Positions 19,023 to 28,042 of a stretch of 64,000 bases of DNA are shown in pieces. The position numbers and the translations under genes were made by a program. The stretch is from Betaproteobacteria bacterium (GTDB lineage: Bacteria > Pseudomonadota > Gammaproteobacteria > Burkholderiales > Casimicrobiaceae), in assembly GCA_016717855.1 (NCBI GenBank), contig JADKEV010000005.1:124001-188000 (forward strand), read 5' to 3'. The stretch's first letter is position 1. The number at the start of each line of letters is the position of its first letter. Below the pieces are notes generated by a model that saw nothing but the letters and a program-made list of their open reading frames with translations, had not been told where the DNA came from and made no database searches.

Positions 19023-19823
19023 ATGCGACGGCAGATGGTCAAGGATTCACCCTCGATGCGCGCGCCGGTCTCCCTGGTGCTGATAACGCGGAATGCCGGA
19101 GCGCAGCTGCTTGCGAGCCTGGATTCCGCGCGGTTCGCCGATGAGGTGGTCGTGGTCGATTCCGGAAGCGACGATGATACCGTACAAATCGCGGCATCGT
19201 TCGGCGCCCGCGTGATCGATCAGCCATGGCTGGGCTTCGGTCCGCAGAAGCAGTTCGCCGTCGAGCGCGCGCGCCACGACTGGGTGCTGTGCCTTGATGC
19301 GGACGAGCGCCTCACGCCCGAACTGGCATCGGCTATCGAGTCCGCGCTGGCCGCGCCGCGTGCCGCGGCGTACCGGATGGCGCGCTGCAACCGCTTTCTC
19401 GGGCGCTGGCTGCGGCACGGCGAAGGCTATCCGGACTGGAGCGTTCGCCTGTTCGACCGCCGCCGCGCGCGATGGAGCGACGACGCGGTGCACGAGCGCG
19501 TGTTGTGCGACGGACCGGTCGCCACGCTCGCCGGCGACTTGCGGCACGAGTCGGCCGAATCGCTGGAATCCTACCTGGCCAAGCAGAATCGTTACACGAC
19601 GCTGCAGGCGCAGCGCCTGCACGACCAGGGCCAGAGCGCCAGCATCGTGCAATTGCTCGGCAGCCCCGCGGTCCGCTTCGTCAAGTTCTACTTCGTCAGG
19701 CTGGGATTTCTCGACGGCATCGCCGGGCTGGTGCACATCGTCATCGGCTGCGGCAACAGCTTCCTGAAGCACGCCAAGCTGATTGCCCTCGAGCGCGCGG
19801 CCCGCGCGGCGGCCCGGCCATGA
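19023..19823 (+). CDS. Family 2 glycosyltransferase, LPS core type (WaaE/KdtX-like)
   Basis: A 266-residue GT2 enzyme with a GT-A fold at the N-terminus (VSLVLITRNAGAQLLASLDS, DEVVVVDSGSDDDTV, CLDADERL as the DxD-type metal site) and a hydrophobic C-terminal segment (FYFVRLGFLDGIAGLVHIVI) that may associate with the membrane. Members near waaA/waaC add glucose or similar to heptose in the inner core. A TACAAT box at 19005-19010 precedes the start; the alternative ATG 19035 would remove four residues. The stop overlaps the epimerase start (ATGA). Donor and acceptor sugars are inferred from context only. Confidence 0.87.
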   Translation: MRRQMVKDSPSMRAPVSLVLITRNAGAQLLASLDSARFADEVVVVDSGSDDDTVQIAASFGARVIDQPWLGFGPQKQFAVERARHDWVLCLDADERLTPELASAIESALAAPRAAAYRMARCNRFLGRWLRHGEGYPDWSVRLFDRRRARWSDDAVHERVLCDGPVATLAGDLRHESAESLESYLAKQNRYTTLQAQRLHDQGQSASIVQLLGSPAVRFVKFYFVRLGFLDGIAGLVHIVIGCGNSFLKHAKLIALERAARAAARP

Positions 19824-20794
19824 AGATACTGGTCACCGGCTCCGCCGGCTTCATCGGCATGCATACAGTCCTGCGGCTGCTCGAGGATGGCCACGATGTG
19901 GTCGGCGCCGACAACCTGAGCGCGTACTACGACGTCAGGCTCAAGCGCGCGCGACTGGAGCGGCTGGCGCACGCCCGCTTCGCCCAGGTCGAACTGGATC
20001 TGATCGACGCGGGCGCGACGCGCGACCTCTTCGCGCGCGGTCAATTCGCGCGGGTCGTGCATCTGGCGGCGCAGCCCGGCGTCAGGCACTCGCTCACCGA
20101 CCCGCATGCCTACACGGCCAACAACATCACGGCATTCCTGAACGTGCTCGAAGGCTGCCGGCACGGCGCGGTCGAACACCTGGTCTACGCCAGCAGTTCG
20201 AGCGTCTACGGCGCGAACAGCGTGCTGCCGTTCTCCGAGGACCAGCGCACCGATCACCCGGTCAGCCTTTACGCCGCCACCAAGCGCGCCAACGAGTTGA
20301 TGGCCCACAGCTACAGCCACCTTTTCGGGATCCCCGCCACGGGCCTGCGCTTCTTCACCGTGTACGGTCCGTGGGGGAGGCCCGACATGTCCCCGATCGC
20401 CTTCGCCCGCGCGATCCTCGCCGGGGAGCCGATCCAGGTGTTCAACCACGGCAAGATGCGCCGCGACTTCACGTTCGTCGACGACATCGTCGAGGGCGTG
20501 GTGCGCACGCTGGCGCTGCCGCCGGCGCCATGTGCCGAGTCCGGCGCCCGCCATGCGATCTACAACATCGGCAACCATCAGGCCGTGGGCCTCGAGGAGT
20601 ACATCGACACCATGGCCGCCGCGCTGGGCAAACCGGCGATCAAGGTCTACCTGCCCATGCAGCCCGGCGATGTCCCCGCCACCTATGCCGACACGTCGCG
20701 CCTGGCCGCACTGACCGGCTTCGCGCCCTCGACTCCGCTGGCCGAAGGCATCGCGCGCTTTGTCGAGTGGTACAAGGGCTTTTACCATCCCTGA
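19820..20794 (+). CDS. NAD-dependent UDP-glucuronate 4-epimerase-like protein
   Basis: Extended short-chain dehydrogenase/epimerase, 324 residues, probably interconverting UDP-glucuronate and UDP-galacturonate. NAD motif GSAGFIG at 8-14, YASSSSVYG, catalytic Tyr/Lys in SLYAATKRANELMAHSYSHL, and GLRFFTVYGPWGRPDMS, which is typical of the glucuronate epimerases of capsule and LPS clusters. The C-terminal RDFTFVDDIVEGVV is also family-like. It overlaps the upstream glycosyltransferase by 4 nt, so the two act in one surface-polysaccharide pathway. A GDP/UDP-sugar epimerase of other specificity cannot be excluded. Confidence 0.88.
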   Translation: MKILVTGSAGFIGMHTVLRLLEDGHDVVGADNLSAYYDVRLKRARLERLAHARFAQVELDLIDAGATRDLFARGQFARVVHLAAQPGVRHSLTDPHAYTANNITAFLNVLEGCRHGAVEHLVYASSSSVYGANSVLPFSEDQRTDHPVSLYAATKRANELMAHSYSHLFGIPATGLRFFTVYGPWGRPDMSPIAFARAILAGEPIQVFNHGKMRRDFTFVDDIVEGVVRTLALPPAPCAESGARHAIYNIGNHQAVGLEEYIDTMAAALGKPAIKVYLPMQPGDVPATYADTSRLAALTGFAPSTPLAEGIARFVEWYKGFYHP

Positions 20795-20795
20795 C

Positions 20796-20815
20796 CATCC
20801 CCGATACAGGGGATG
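20796..20815 (+). terminator. Stem-loop after the epimerase gene
   Basis: CATCCCC / GGGGATG (7-bp stem, loop GATACA) begins 2 nt after the epimerase stop. No T-run follows, so it is a weak terminator at best, or an mRNA-stabilising hairpin between the epimerase and the rml genes. Confidence 0.4.
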
Positions 20816-20931
20816 CCGGCGGCACCTCCCCATGCTAACATCCGCGCTCGAAACTCCTCGGGAAACCATGCAGTGAATCAACTTGTTGCGCACGCCCGCA
20901 CCCGGCGGGCAGTGCGGCCGATCGCGATCGG

Positions 20932-21999
20932 ATGCCGATGATACTCGTGACCGGCGGCGCCGGATTCATAGGTTCCAACTTCGTACTCGACTGGCTGGCG
21001 CGGGGCAGCGAGCCGCTGGTCAATCTCGACAAGCTGACCTACGCCGGCAATCCCGGCAATCTTGCCGCTGTCGAGAACGACCCGCGCCTGGTTTTCGTCC
21101 AGGGCGACATCGCCGACCGCGCGCTGGTGACGCAGTTGCTGCGCGATCACCAGCCGCGCGCGGTGGTGAACTTCGCGGCGGAATCGCACGTGGACCGCTC
21201 GATCGACGGACCCGGCGCTTTCATCCAGACGAACGTGGTGGGCACCTTTCATCTGCTCGAGGAAGTGCGCCGCTACTGGCAGGGGCTGGCGGAACCCGAA
21301 CGCGGCCGGTTCCGGTTCCTGCACGTGTCCACAGACGAGGTCTACGGGTCTCTCGGGCGCGAAGATCCGGCTTTTGCCGAAACCACCGCGTACGCGCCGA
21401 ACAGCCCGTATTCGGCGTCCAAGGCCGCTTCTGATCACCTTATCCGCGCCTGGCATCACACCTACGGGCTGCCGACCCTGACATCGAACTGCTCGAACAA
21501 CTATGGGCCGCGGCAGTTCCCCGAGAAGCTCATCCCGCTCATGATCCACAACGCGCTGCAGGGCAAGGCGCTGCCCGTGTACGGAGACGGCGCCAACGTC
21601 CGCGACTGGGTCTACGTCGAGGACCACTGCGACGCCATCGGCGCCATCCTGGCGCGCGGACGCCCGGGGGAAACCTACAACATCGGCGGCAATGCGGAAA
21701 AGACCAACCTGCAGGTCGTCCACGCGCTGTGCGATCTGCTGGCCGAACTGCGGCCCGGAACGGACTATCGCGCGCTGATCACGTTCGTCACGGACCGCCC
21801 GGGCCATGACCTGCGGTACGCGATCGACGGCGCGAAGATCGCGCGCGAGCTCGGCTGGCAACCGCGCGAATCGTTCGCCAGCGGATTGCGGAAGACGGTC
21901 CAGTGGTACCTCGCGAACCAGTCCTGGGTGAACAGCGTCACCAGCGGCGAGTACCAGCAGTGGGTCGACCGCAACTACGCAACGCGCGCCGTGGCATGA
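20932..21999 (+). CDS. rfbB: dTDP-glucose 4,6-dehydratase
   Basis: Second enzyme of dTDP-L-rhamnose synthesis, turning dTDP-glucose into dTDP-4-keto-6-deoxyglucose. The 355-residue length is normal; TGGAGFIGSNF binds NAD, STDEVYGSLG holds the Thr-Asp-Glu catalytic trio, PYSASKAASDHLI the Tyr/Lys pair, and NCSNNYGPRQFPEKLIPLMI is a strong family signature. MPMILVTGG offers two starts (20932 and 20938) with no clear Shine-Dalgarno to separate them. First of four closely packed rml genes (B, A, C, D). Confidence 0.97.
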   Translation: MPMILVTGGAGFIGSNFVLDWLARGSEPLVNLDKLTYAGNPGNLAAVENDPRLVFVQGDIADRALVTQLLRDHQPRAVVNFAAESHVDRSIDGPGAFIQTNVVGTFHLLEEVRRYWQGLAEPERGRFRFLHVSTDEVYGSLGREDPAFAETTAYAPNSPYSASKAASDHLIRAWHHTYGLPTLTSNCSNNYGPRQFPEKLIPLMIHNALQGKALPVYGDGANVRDWVYVEDHCDAIGAILARGRPGETYNIGGNAEKTNLQVVHALCDLLAELRPGTDYRALITFVTDRPGHDLRYAIDGAKIARELGWQPRESFASGLRKTVQWYLANQSWVNSVTSGEYQQWVDRNYATRAVA

Positions 22000-22003
22000 C
22001 GCC

Positions 22004-22888
22004 ATGACGAAGCGCAAGGGGATCATACTGGCGGGCGGCTCCGGGACGCGCCTCTATCCGGTCACGCAGGTCGTCTCCAAGCAGCTGCTCCCCATCTACG
22101 ACAAGCCGATGATCTACTATCCCTTGTCGACGCTGATGCTCGCGGGCATCCGCGACATCCTGCTGATTTCGACGCCGCAGGATACGCCGCGGTTCGAACA
22201 GCTGCTCGGTGACGGCGCGCAATGGGGCCTGAACCTGTCGTACGCGGTGCAGGCTTCGCCGGACGGCCTGGCGCAGGCGTTCATCATCGGCCGCGACTTC
22301 GTCGGCACCGGCCCGTCAGCGCTGATACTGGGCGACAACGTGTTCTACGGTCATGATTTCCAGTCCATGCTGGCGCGCGCCAACAGCCAGGGCGATGGCG
22401 CGACCGTTTTCGTCTACGCGGTTGCGGATCCGGAGCGCTACGGCGTCGCGGAGTTCGGCGCGGACGGGCGCGTGATCAGCGTCGAGGAAAAGCCGCACAA
22501 GCCGAAGTCCCGCTATGCGATCACCGGGCTCTACTTCTACGACAATCAGGTGCTCGACATCGCGGCGGAGCTCAAGCCATCCGCGCGCGGCGAGCTGGAA
22601 ATCACCGATGTCAACCGGGTCTACCTGTCGCGGCAGGAGTTGCGGGTCGAAGTGATGGGGCGCGGCATGGCCTGGCTCGACACCGGCACGCACGAATCGC
22701 TGCTCGAAGCCTCGCATTACATCGAGACCATCGAACGGCGGCAGGGGCTGAAGATCGCGTGCCCGGAGGAAATCGCCTACCGCTGCGGCTACATCGACGC
22801 CGCGCAGATGGAACGCCTCGCGCAGGCGCTGGGCAAGAGTTCCTACGGGCAGTACCTGCTGCAACTGCTGCGCGAGCAGGTGTATTGA
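22004..22888 (+). CDS. rfbA: Glucose-1-phosphate thymidylyltransferase
   Basis: First enzyme of the dTDP-L-rhamnose pathway, making dTDP-glucose from glucose-1-phosphate and dTTP. 294 residues with nucleotide motif GGSGTRLYP, VSKQLLPIYDKPMIYYPL, LGDNVFYG and EEKPHKPKSRYAITGLYFYD. It starts 4 bp after rfbB and ends sharing one base with rfbC (TGATG). Rhamnose feedback inhibition is usual in this family. Confidence 0.97.
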   Translation: MTKRKGIILAGGSGTRLYPVTQVVSKQLLPIYDKPMIYYPLSTLMLAGIRDILLISTPQDTPRFEQLLGDGAQWGLNLSYAVQASPDGLAQAFIIGRDFVGTGPSALILGDNVFYGHDFQSMLARANSQGDGATVFVYAVADPERYGVAEFGADGRVISVEEKPHKPKSRYAITGLYFYDNQVLDIAAELKPSARGELEITDVNRVYLSRQELRVEVMGRGMAWLDTGTHESLLEASHYIETIERRQGLKIACPEEIAYRCGYIDAAQMERLAQALGKSSYGQYLLQLLREQVY

Positions 22889-23433
22889 TGCAGGCGACCA
22901 GGCTTGCGCTCCCCGAAGTCATGGTTCTGCGGCCCAAAGTGTTCGGCGACCATCGCGGCGATTTCTTCGAGAGCTACAACGCACGCGACTTCCGCGCAGC
23001 GACCGGCGTGGATGCGACGTTCGTGCAGGACAATCATTCGCACTCCAGGGCCCAGGTGCTGCGCGGCCTGCACTACCAGGTGAAGCACGCGCAGGGCAAG
23101 CTGGTGCGGGTCATCGCCGGCGCGGTGTTCGACGTCGCCGTCGACCTGCGGCGATCGTCGCCGTCCTTCGGCCGCTGGGTGGGCGTTCGGCTTTCGGCCG
23201 AGAACAGGGACATGCTGTGGGTGCCCGCCGGTTTCGCGCACGGCTTCTACGTGTTGTCCGAAGGGGCCGAGTTTCTCTACAAGACCACCGACTACTGGTC
23301 GCCCGAACACGAACGCACGCTGCTCTGGAACGATCCCGCGCTGGGCATCGCGTGGCCGCTGAGCGGCGAACCCATACTCAACGCCAAGGATGCGGCGGGC
23401 CGGCCGCTGGCGCACGCCGAAGTCTACGCGTAG
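22888..23433 (+). CDS. rfbC: dTDP-4-dehydrorhamnose 3,5-epimerase
   Basis: Cupin-fold epimerase converting dTDP-4-keto-6-deoxyglucose to the L-lyxo isomer. The protein has 181 residues. Conserved stretches are FGDHRGDFFESYNARDF, FVQDNHSHSR, VLRGLHYQ (active-site His and Arg), KLVRVIAGAVFDVAVDLRRSSP and WVPAGFAHGFYVLS. The start overlaps the rfbA stop and the stop overlaps the rfbD start (TAGTG), showing tight coupling. Confidence 0.96.
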   Translation: MQATRLALPEVMVLRPKVFGDHRGDFFESYNARDFRAATGVDATFVQDNHSHSRAQVLRGLHYQVKHAQGKLVRVIAGAVFDVAVDLRRSSPSFGRWVGVRLSAENRDMLWVPAGFAHGFYVLSEGAEFLYKTTDYWSPEHERTLLWNDPALGIAWPLSGEPILNAKDAAGRPLAHAEVYA

Positions 23434-24326
23434 TGCGGATTCTGCTCACCGGAGCCACCGGCCAGGTTGGGTGCGAACTCGCTGGTTTGCTGTCCGGGCA
23501 CGATGTATTCGCGCCGACGCGAGCGGAATGCGATCTGGCCTCGCCAAAGAGCTTGCGCGAGACGGTGCGCGCGGCGCGGCCCGACATCATCGTCAATCCG
23601 GCGGCGTACACTGCGGTCGACCGCGCCGGACAAGAGGCTTCGCTTGCGCGCGCCATCAACGCGATCGCGCCGGCGGTGCTGGCGGAGGAAGCCCGCCGCC
23701 TGGGCATTCCGCTGCTGCACTTTTCCACCGACTACGTATTCAGCGGCCAGGCGGCGGAGCCGTACACGGAAGAACATCCGACTTCGCCGATCAACGTCTA
23801 CGGGACGACCAAGCTCGAAGGCGAGCAGGCCGTCCAGGCCTCGGGCTGCATACACCTGATCCTGCGCACGAGCTGGGTGTACTCGCGCCATGGCCGAAAC
23901 TTCCTGCTCACGATCGAGCGCCTCGCGCGGGAGCACCCCCGGCTCACCATCGTCGCAGATCAGCATGGCACGCCGAACTGGGCGCGGGAGCTTGCGCGAG
24001 CGACCGTCGCGCTGGCCGGGAAGAGCCGCGAGGAACTTGCGGAGCGGGCTGGAATCTACCATTTGTCGAGCGCCGGGGAGACGACGTGGCATGGTTTTGC
24101 CGAAGCGATCGTCGCTTCGATGCGCCTGCCGAACCCGGTGGAAGTCGTGCCGATCGCCACGCGCGACTATCCGACGCCAGCGGTTCGTCCGGCATACAGC
24201 GTGCTCTGTACGGCCAAGCTCGAACGCGCCTTCGGCATCGCCCTGCCGCAGTGGGAATCGGCCTTTGCCGAGTGCCAGCGCGTGCACGCGCCGGCGGACC
24301 GCGCGGTACCCCGTCCGTCAGGCTGA
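23433..24326 (+). CDS. rfbD: dTDP-4-dehydrorhamnose reductase
   Basis: Last enzyme of dTDP-L-rhamnose synthesis, an NAD(P)H-dependent SDR of 297 residues. LLTGATGQVGCEL binds the cofactor; FSTDYVFSG and PINVYGTTKLEGEQAV hold the catalytic Thr/Tyr/Lys. GTG 23433 was chosen because it begins exactly at the family N-terminus and overlaps the rfbC stop by one base. The frame is open further upstream but only as rfbC shadow. The last ~15 residues (HAPADRAVPRPSG) are a non-conserved tail. Confidence 0.95.
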   Translation: MRILLTGATGQVGCELAGLLSGHDVFAPTRAECDLASPKSLRETVRAARPDIIVNPAAYTAVDRAGQEASLARAINAIAPAVLAEEARRLGIPLLHFSTDYVFSGQAAEPYTEEHPTSPINVYGTTKLEGEQAVQASGCIHLILRTSWVYSRHGRNFLLTIERLAREHPRLTIVADQHGTPNWARELARATVALAGKSREELAERAGIYHLSSAGETTWHGFAEAIVASMRLPNPVEVVPIATRDYPTPAVRPAYSVLCTAKLERAFGIALPQWESAFAECQRVHAPADRAVPRPSG

Positions 24327-24399
24327 CGGGCGGCGCGCCATTCCCACGCGGTAGAATGCGCGGCGGCGCCGTCGGACATTCATATAGGGAGGTACCACC

Positions 24400-26319
24400 A
24401 TGATCACATTTCGCACCGTGGCGCTGCTGGCGGGCGGCTTGCTCGCCTTTGCCACGTCTGCGACCGCCGGACTGCCGCGGTCGATGCCGGGCGCCCTCTT
24501 CCAGGGACCGTCCCCGGTGACGCAGAAACAGCTGCGCCTGGCTCTCGATGTCCCCTCCCGAATTGTCGCGCTCGACGCGATGACAGCGGCGGAGGAGGCC
24601 GCCGCCGCCGCCGCCGCGACGGTCACCGACAAGCGGCTGCCGCTGCAAATCGGATTCGCGCGCGACGTCCCTGGCGCCATCGGCCAGATCGACCTCGCCG
24701 GCCTCGCCTGGCAGGACATGGGAGATGGCAGCCGCAGCGCCCGCATCGTAGTCGAATCGCCCGCCGCGGCGGCAATCCGGGCGGAGCTCGCACTGAGCGG
24801 AGGCGCCGGCGGAATGACCTTCCGCTTCGGCGGCAGCGCCCCCGGCGCGCAAGCCTTCGGTCCCTACACGTGGGCCGAGCTCGACGCTGCGTCCCGCTGG
24901 ACGCCGGTTCTGGAGGGCTCTGTCGGCATCATCGACATCGAGCTGGCCCCCGGAGTCCAGGTTGCAGGGAGCATGCTTGCCTTGCCCCGGATCTCGCATC
25001 TGACTGTTGCCGGCGCCGACCTGGCGCCGGAACGGCTGAAACGCAATCAGGATATCGGGGCGTCCGGGAGCTGCAATATCGACGTCGCCTGCATCTCGAA
25101 TCCGTCTTCGGACCTGCTGCTCGCCTCGGCTTCCGTGGCGCAGATTGTCTTCACCGAATCGGGCAGGACCTTCCTGTGCACCGGTTCGCTGGTCAACTCG
25201 CAGGACGCGTCGGGCGTGCCACAGCAGATTCCGTATTTCACCACCGCCAATCACTGCATCGGCAACGCGGCCTCCGCCAGCACCATCAACTTCTATTGGT
25301 TCTTCCAGGCGGCCACGTGCGACAGCAAGGCGATTCCGAACTTCGTCGTCACCGCGGGCGGCGCCACCCTGCTCTACACCAGCTACGACGTTGATTTAAC
25401 GTTCGTCCGGATGAACAACAACCCGCCGCAGGGCACGTTCCTGGCCGGCTGGGATGCCTCGCCGGTCTTTCCCGGCGACAGCGTGATCTCGTTGCATCAT
25501 CCGAACGGCGACCTGAAGAAGATCTCCGGGGGACAATCGGTGGATTTCGCGCATGACTTCGACGACTTGCAGTCGCCGGGAACGTTCGTCCCGCAAGGGA
25601 TGTACCTGCGCGTGAGGTGGGTGAACGGAACGACCGAAGTCGGCAGCAGCGGCGGCGGCGTGTACACGCGAGCCGTCAACGGCCAGTATCAACTGCGCGG
25701 GGTATTGCATGGCGGGGAAGCGTCCTGCCTGGTGCCCCAGGGCCTCGACTACTTCGGTCGCCTGGACCTCGCCTATCCGTCCATCAGCGAGTTCCTGGCG
25801 GGCGTGGCGCAGCCGGCCGCGGGCACCAATGCGATCGAATACTACAACGTCGATCTCGATCACTACTTCCTGACCTCGTTCCCCGACGAGACGCTGTCCA
25901 TCGAATCGGGCGGCGCGGGGCGCGGCTGGGTCCGCACAGGCTACTCGTTCAAGACCGGCGGCGGCATTCCGCTGTCTCCCAGCAACGCCAGCGTCTGCCG
26001 CTTCTATGGCAACCCGCAGGTCAATCCGGTGAACGGCAAGCGCAGGGGGCCCAATTCGCACTTCTACACGGCTGAAGCCAGCGAGTGCGCGCAGGTCAAG
26101 CTCGATCCGGGCTGGGTTTACGAAGCGATCGCGTTCACCATGCAGGTTCCGGTGGGTGGTTCATGCCCGGCGAACACGGCGCCCGTTTTCCGGGTCTACA
26201 ACAACGGCTTTTCCACGAACAATTCGAATCACCGGTACACCACGAGCGCTGTGGTCTACCAGTACATGCTGACCCAGCAGTGGGCGGGCGAGCAGACCGT
26301 GATGTGCGCGCCGATCTAG
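24400..26319 (+). CDS. Secreted trypsin-like serine protease (lysyl-endopeptidase-like) with C-terminal DUF5648-type domain
   Basis: A 639-residue exported protein. ATG 24400 follows AGGGAGG and starts a signal peptide (cleavage near TSATA-GLP). An Ala-rich pro-like region with a beta-rich domain fills about 25-215. The protease domain (about 220-470) has H285 in TTANHCIG, D332 in VDLTFVRM and S417 in GSSGGGVY, plus several Cys; this layout resembles Achromobacter/Lysobacter lysyl endopeptidases, with GSSGG replacing the common GDSGG. The last ~160 residues hold repeated EYYNVDLDHYFLT and GPNSHFYTAEASEC motifs, like the DUF5648 domain found on secreted hydrolases. It is probably made as a zymogen and released outside the cell. 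It is independent of the rml genes upstream and overlaps the MOSC gene by 3-4 bp at the stop. Substrate preference is inferred. Confidence 0.85.
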   Translation: MITFRTVALLAGGLLAFATSATAGLPRSMPGALFQGPSPVTQKQLRLALDVPSRIVALDAMTAAEEAAAAAAATVTDKRLPLQIGFARDVPGAIGQIDLAGLAWQDMGDGSRSARIVVESPAAAAIRAELALSGGAGGMTFRFGGSAPGAQAFGPYTWAELDAASRWTPVLEGSVGIIDIELAPGVQVAGSMLALPRISHLTVAGADLAPERLKRNQDIGASGSCNIDVACISNPSSDLLLASASVAQIVFTESGRTFLCTGSLVNSQDASGVPQQIPYFTTANHCIGNAASASTINFYWFFQAATCDSKAIPNFVVTAGGATLLYTSYDVDLTFVRMNNNPPQGTFLAGWDASPVFPGDSVISLHHPNGDLKKISGGQSVDFAHDFDDLQSPGTFVPQGMYLRVRWVNGTTEVGSSGGGVYTRAVNGQYQLRGVLHGGEASCLVPQGLDYFGRLDLAYPSISEFLAGVAQPAAGTNAIEYYNVDLDHYFLTSFPDETLSIESGGAGRGWVRTGYSFKTGGGIPLSPSNASVCRFYGNPQVNPVNGKRRGPNSHFYTAEASECAQVKLDPGWVYEAIAFTMQVPVGGSCPANTAPVFRVYNNGFSTNNSNHRYTTSAVVYQYMLTQQWAGEQTVMCAPI

Positions 26320-27155
26320 AGTGCCCAGTCGATGCCAACCTCCGAGCCGACGGTGAGCGTCGTGCCAACGCCGGCGGCGACAATGGCATTCATCCCGAAG
26401 GTCACGCCGCCCAATCGGGGATTGTTCCGGTAGGCCGCCAGGGTTCGCAGCGGCTCCACGCCGACCTGTGCCGTGGCCTGGTCCGTGGTCGTGATCTGGC
26501 AGCGGGTGCACGGCTTGACCATCCGCAGCACTACGCCGCCGCACGCAAGCGTTGCCAGATGGTCCTCGTCGTACGCCTCCAGCCCATCGACGACCAGGTT
26601 CGGCCGGAAGCGATTCATCGGGAGCATGCCGGCTCCGCGCGCCACCAGCCGCCCGTTCAGATCCTCCAGCGACGCGCTCCCGATGACGAGCAGTGGATAG
26701 CCGTCGGCAAAGCCGGTGTGGGCGCCCGCATCGCCGGCGTACTGCGGATTGCATAGCCGCCGCACGTCCGGGTCGAAGCGCACCAGGCGAACTTCCCTGC
26801 CGAGAAACGCTGACAGCCAGTCTGCGGCAACGGAGCCCTGGTCGATCGCGCGAACCGTGTCACGCCAGACGACCACGTGTCCGCTTGCGCCCTCGATTGC
26901 GTAGCCGACCTCGAGCATCTCCATCCCCGGCGCGGCCAGCGTCAAGGCCGCCGCCGACAAGCCGGTCTCGACCAGGGCCATCCGGGGGCATTCGCGCTGG
27001 GTGAGGAACCGGGCTGGGTCCGCGCCGGCCTCGACCACCATCCACTCGCGGTCGTGCTGGAACCCGCGCGGAGTCAGCAACGCGGCGTGCGCGTACAGCC
27101 CGCCGCAGGACTTGACAGGGTAAACGAACAATCCGCTGATGGTCGCGGTCGTCAC
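26316..27155 (-). CDS. MOSC domain protein with N-terminal beta-barrel (YcbX-like)
   Basis: A 279-residue cytoplasmic protein. The N-terminal MOSC_N barrel (ISGLFVYPVKSCGG, RGFQHDREWMVV) precedes a MOSC domain with RFRPNLVVDGLEAYDEDH and the Cys in VKPCTRCQITTTDQ, which in the family handles sulfur or binds molybdenum cofactor. Relatives reduce N-hydroxylated compounds or detoxify base analogues; this one lacks a fused ferredoxin domain. GTG 27155 is the start that fits the family. The stop overlaps the convergent protease stop. Confidence 0.88.
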   Translation of the reverse strand: MTTATISGLFVYPVKSCGGLYAHAALLTPRGFQHDREWMVVEAGADPARFLTQRECPRMALVETGLSAAALTLAAPGMEMLEVGYAIEGASGHVVVWRDTVRAIDQGSVAADWLSAFLGREVRLVRFDPDVRRLCNPQYAGDAGAHTGFADGYPLLVIGSASLEDLNGRLVARGAGMLPMNRFRPNLVVDGLEAYDEDHLATLACGGVVLRMVKPCTRCQITTTDQATAQVGVEPLRTLAAYRNNPRLGGVTFGMNAIVAAGVGTTLTVGSEVGIDWAL

Positions 27156-27210
27156 GGTTGCGGCGTTGCCGAAGCGGCTGGGCGTTCCGGCCGGAAACGA
27201 TGGTCGGGGG

Positions 27211-27888
27211 TCAGCGCAAGCCGGATATGTACTCGGCGACGGCTTTCATCTCGCGGTCACTCATCTTCGCGGCGACCGTGGCCATGACCTTGCCCTGCAC
27301 GTCTTCGACCAGTTTGCCGCTCGCATTCTTGATCTCGCCACCGCGGTCGCCCTTCACGAATCCCTGCAATTGCGCGTAGGTGTAGTCGGCGTACTGTCCC
27401 GCCAGCCGCGGATACTGGGCTGGCATCCCGGCGCCGGTGGGCGAATGACAGGAGGCGCAGGCCGGCAGACCGGTCCTCGAATTGCCCCCGCGATAGATTT
27501 TCTGGCCGATCTCGGCCAGCGCTTTGTCCTTCGCGGCGCCGGGCTTGGGCTTCTTGTCCGCGAAGTACGCGCCCAGCGCCCGGGCATCTTCGGGGCTCAG
27601 GGCCGCGGACATCGCCGCCATCACGGGATTCTTGCGCAGCCCCAGTTTGAAATGTTCGAGTTGCAGCGCCATGTACTCGGGATGCTGCCCCGCCAGATGC
27701 GGATTCGCCGCCGCCACCGAAACGCCCTCGGCGCCGTGGCATGCCGCGCAAACCTGGGTGACGATCTGCTGCGCGCGGGCGAGATCCGGTTTGGCGGGAC
27801 CCGCATTCTGGGCAACGCCTGGATGCGCCGTCAGGGCAAGCACATGACCCACGGCGATTGCGAGCAGCCAACCTCGATTCATTCCCAT
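27211..27888 (-). CDS. Diheme cytochrome c4
   Basis: Periplasmic electron carrier of 225 residues with two haem-binding motifs, CAACH in the first domain and CASCH in the second, each followed by a Met-bearing C-terminal stretch (ALSPEDARALGAYFA, KMSDREMKAVAEYISGL). An N-terminal signal peptide ends near VAQ-NAG. The start may be the first ATG (27888) or the second (27882); AGGGAG lies 7 nt before the second, which is better. It is divergent from engB, an arrangement common in betaproteobacteria, where cytochrome c4 feeds terminal oxidases. Confidence 0.92.
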   Translation of the reverse strand: MGMNRGWLLAIAVGHVLALTAHPGVAQNAGPAKPDLARAQQIVTQVCAACHGAEGVSVAAANPHLAGQHPEYMALQLEHFKLGLRKNPVMAAMSAALSPEDARALGAYFADKKPKPGAAKDKALAEIGQKIYRGGNSRTGLPACASCHSPTGAGMPAQYPRLAGQYADYTYAQLQGFVKGDRGGEIKNASGKLVEDVQGKVMATVAAKMSDREMKAVAEYISGLR

Positions 27889-27949
27889 ACTCCCTTGATT
27901 TGGCCGGCTCGTCTTCGGACAGCGACCTGATGATCAAACAATTCAGTCA

Positions 27950-27961
27950 TTTGCGCGCAAA
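27950..27961. promoter_or_regulatory. 12-bp palindrome in the cytochrome c4 / engB divergent region
   Basis: TTTGCGCGCAAA is self-complementary and sits between the two divergent genes. A TATTAT box (27968-27973) for engB follows at 6 bp. It could be a shared operator, but a short GC-centred palindrome can also arise by chance. Confidence 0.35.
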
Positions 27962-28042
27962 ACAGCCTATTATAGCGTGAACCTCGCACCCCGTTCAGGT
28001 TCCCCCGTGCTGCCGCACGGCCGGGACTGCCCGCTTCCGTCC

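Noticed and set aside
24315..24329. CCGTCA-GGC-TGACGG stem at the rfbD stop as a terminator
   Set aside because: No T-run follows and the stem includes the stop codon; too weak to call.
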